NCBI GenBank assembly: GCA_003556985.1
Contig: PWPZ01000146.1
Span: 1-5,653 of the forward strand
DNA length: 5,653 bases
Origin: Bacteroidota bacterium
GTDB taxonomy: Bacteria; Bacteroidota; Bacteroidia; Bacteroidales; PUMT01
Direction of reading: 5' to 3'
Part shown: piece after piece, positions 5,519 through 5,653 of the stretch
Numbering within the stretch: the stretch's first letter is position 1
Layout: the number at the start of each line of letters is the position of its first letter
Translations under genes and position numbers: made by a program
The notes under the pieces: generated by a model
Databases searched by the model: none
What the model was told of the DNA's origin: nothing
The model's input: only the letters and a program-made list of their open reading frames with translations

Positions 5519-5653
5519 TTAGATAGCAGGGAAACCGACTTCATCCGTCCTTACTTTATAAACCTCCTCAACGGGCGATACGAGTATCATTCCGTCTCCC
5601 TGGTAGCCTGTTCGTCCGTTTTGTTTAATGATCCTGATTATTTCCCCGATATG
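5519..5653 (-). CDS. PII-family (GlnB-like) signalling protein, C-terminal part only
   Basis: The last 44 codons of a PII-type protein, ending in TAA at 5521-5519; the start and the T-loop lie beyond the right edge. PII proteins are small trimeric ATP/ADP/2-oxoglutarate sensors of about 105-115 residues that regulate transporters, enzymes and transcription factors. The visible part has IIRIIKQNG, the B-loop region RTGYQGDGMILV, then SPVEEVYKVRTDE, and ends in AI, matching E. coli GlnB (TGKIGDGKIFV, RIRTGE, ending AAI) closely in order and spacing. Two nucleotide-contacting positions differ: Met replaces the B-loop Lys (GDGM for GDGK) and Lys replaces the first Arg of RIR. A PII subgroup encoded beside heavy-metal RND pumps (described as PII-NG) is known, and the location here fits it. 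A role in metal efflux control rather than nitrogen control is inferred from context. Confidence 0.85.
   Translation of the reverse strand, partial: HIGEIIRIIKQNGRTGYQGDGMILVSPVEEVYKVRTDEVGFPAI

Noticed and set aside
1..5653. CRISPR array, tRNA, rRNA or insertion-sequence transposase
   Set aside because: No regularly spaced repeats, cloverleaf-like segment, rRNA motif or transposase-like frame was seen on either strand.

Overview
The window reads almost entirely on the minus strand and looks like part of a heavy-metal (probably copper/silver) efflux locus from a member of the Bacteroidota. The pointers are the large Bacteroidota-style form of the CusA/CzcA efflux permease, a small secreted protein resembling the HYC_CC_PP family known from that phylum, weak or absent Shine-Dalgarno sequences, and one candidate TAnnTTTG (-7) promoter element. 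The assignment rests on protein resemblance recalled from memory, not on a search.

In the direction of transcription (high to low coordinates): (1) 5653-5519, the last 44 codons of a PII-family signalling protein, whose start lies outside the window. (2) 5518-5212, an intergenic stretch that contains a 29-codon relic of the C-terminus of a copper P-type ATPase (CopA), cut off upstream by a stop. (3) 5211-4132, a complete, clearly AT-richer gene for a ThiF/MoeB-type E1-like adenylyltransferase fused to a rhodanese domain. (4) 4131-3842, an AT-rich intergenic region that begins with what looks like a second, more decayed CopA C-terminal relic and ends with a candidate promoter and small dyad. 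(5) 3841-3413, a small signal-peptide protein with paired cysteines. (6) 3412-3196, a 217-bp intercistronic gap with two inverted repeats. (7) 3195-1, the first 1065 codons of a CusA-like RND metal efflux permease, uninterrupted and running off the left edge; its partners CusB and the TolC-like channel would be expected beyond that edge.

The PII fragment, cysteine-rich secreted protein and CusA-like pump fit one metal-efflux cassette: PII-like proteins have been reported next to heavy-metal RND pumps, and HYC_CC_PP-like proteins often sit near such pumps. The ThiF-rhodanese gene does not fit this theme, differs in base composition, and lies between two CopA tail relics. The likeliest history is a locus that once carried one or two copper ATPase genes, lost them, and gained or retained a foreign sulfur-transfer gene at the scar. 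No complete new system can be claimed; the most interesting points are the paired CopA relics, the structured gap in front of the pump gene, and the unusual PII B-loop.
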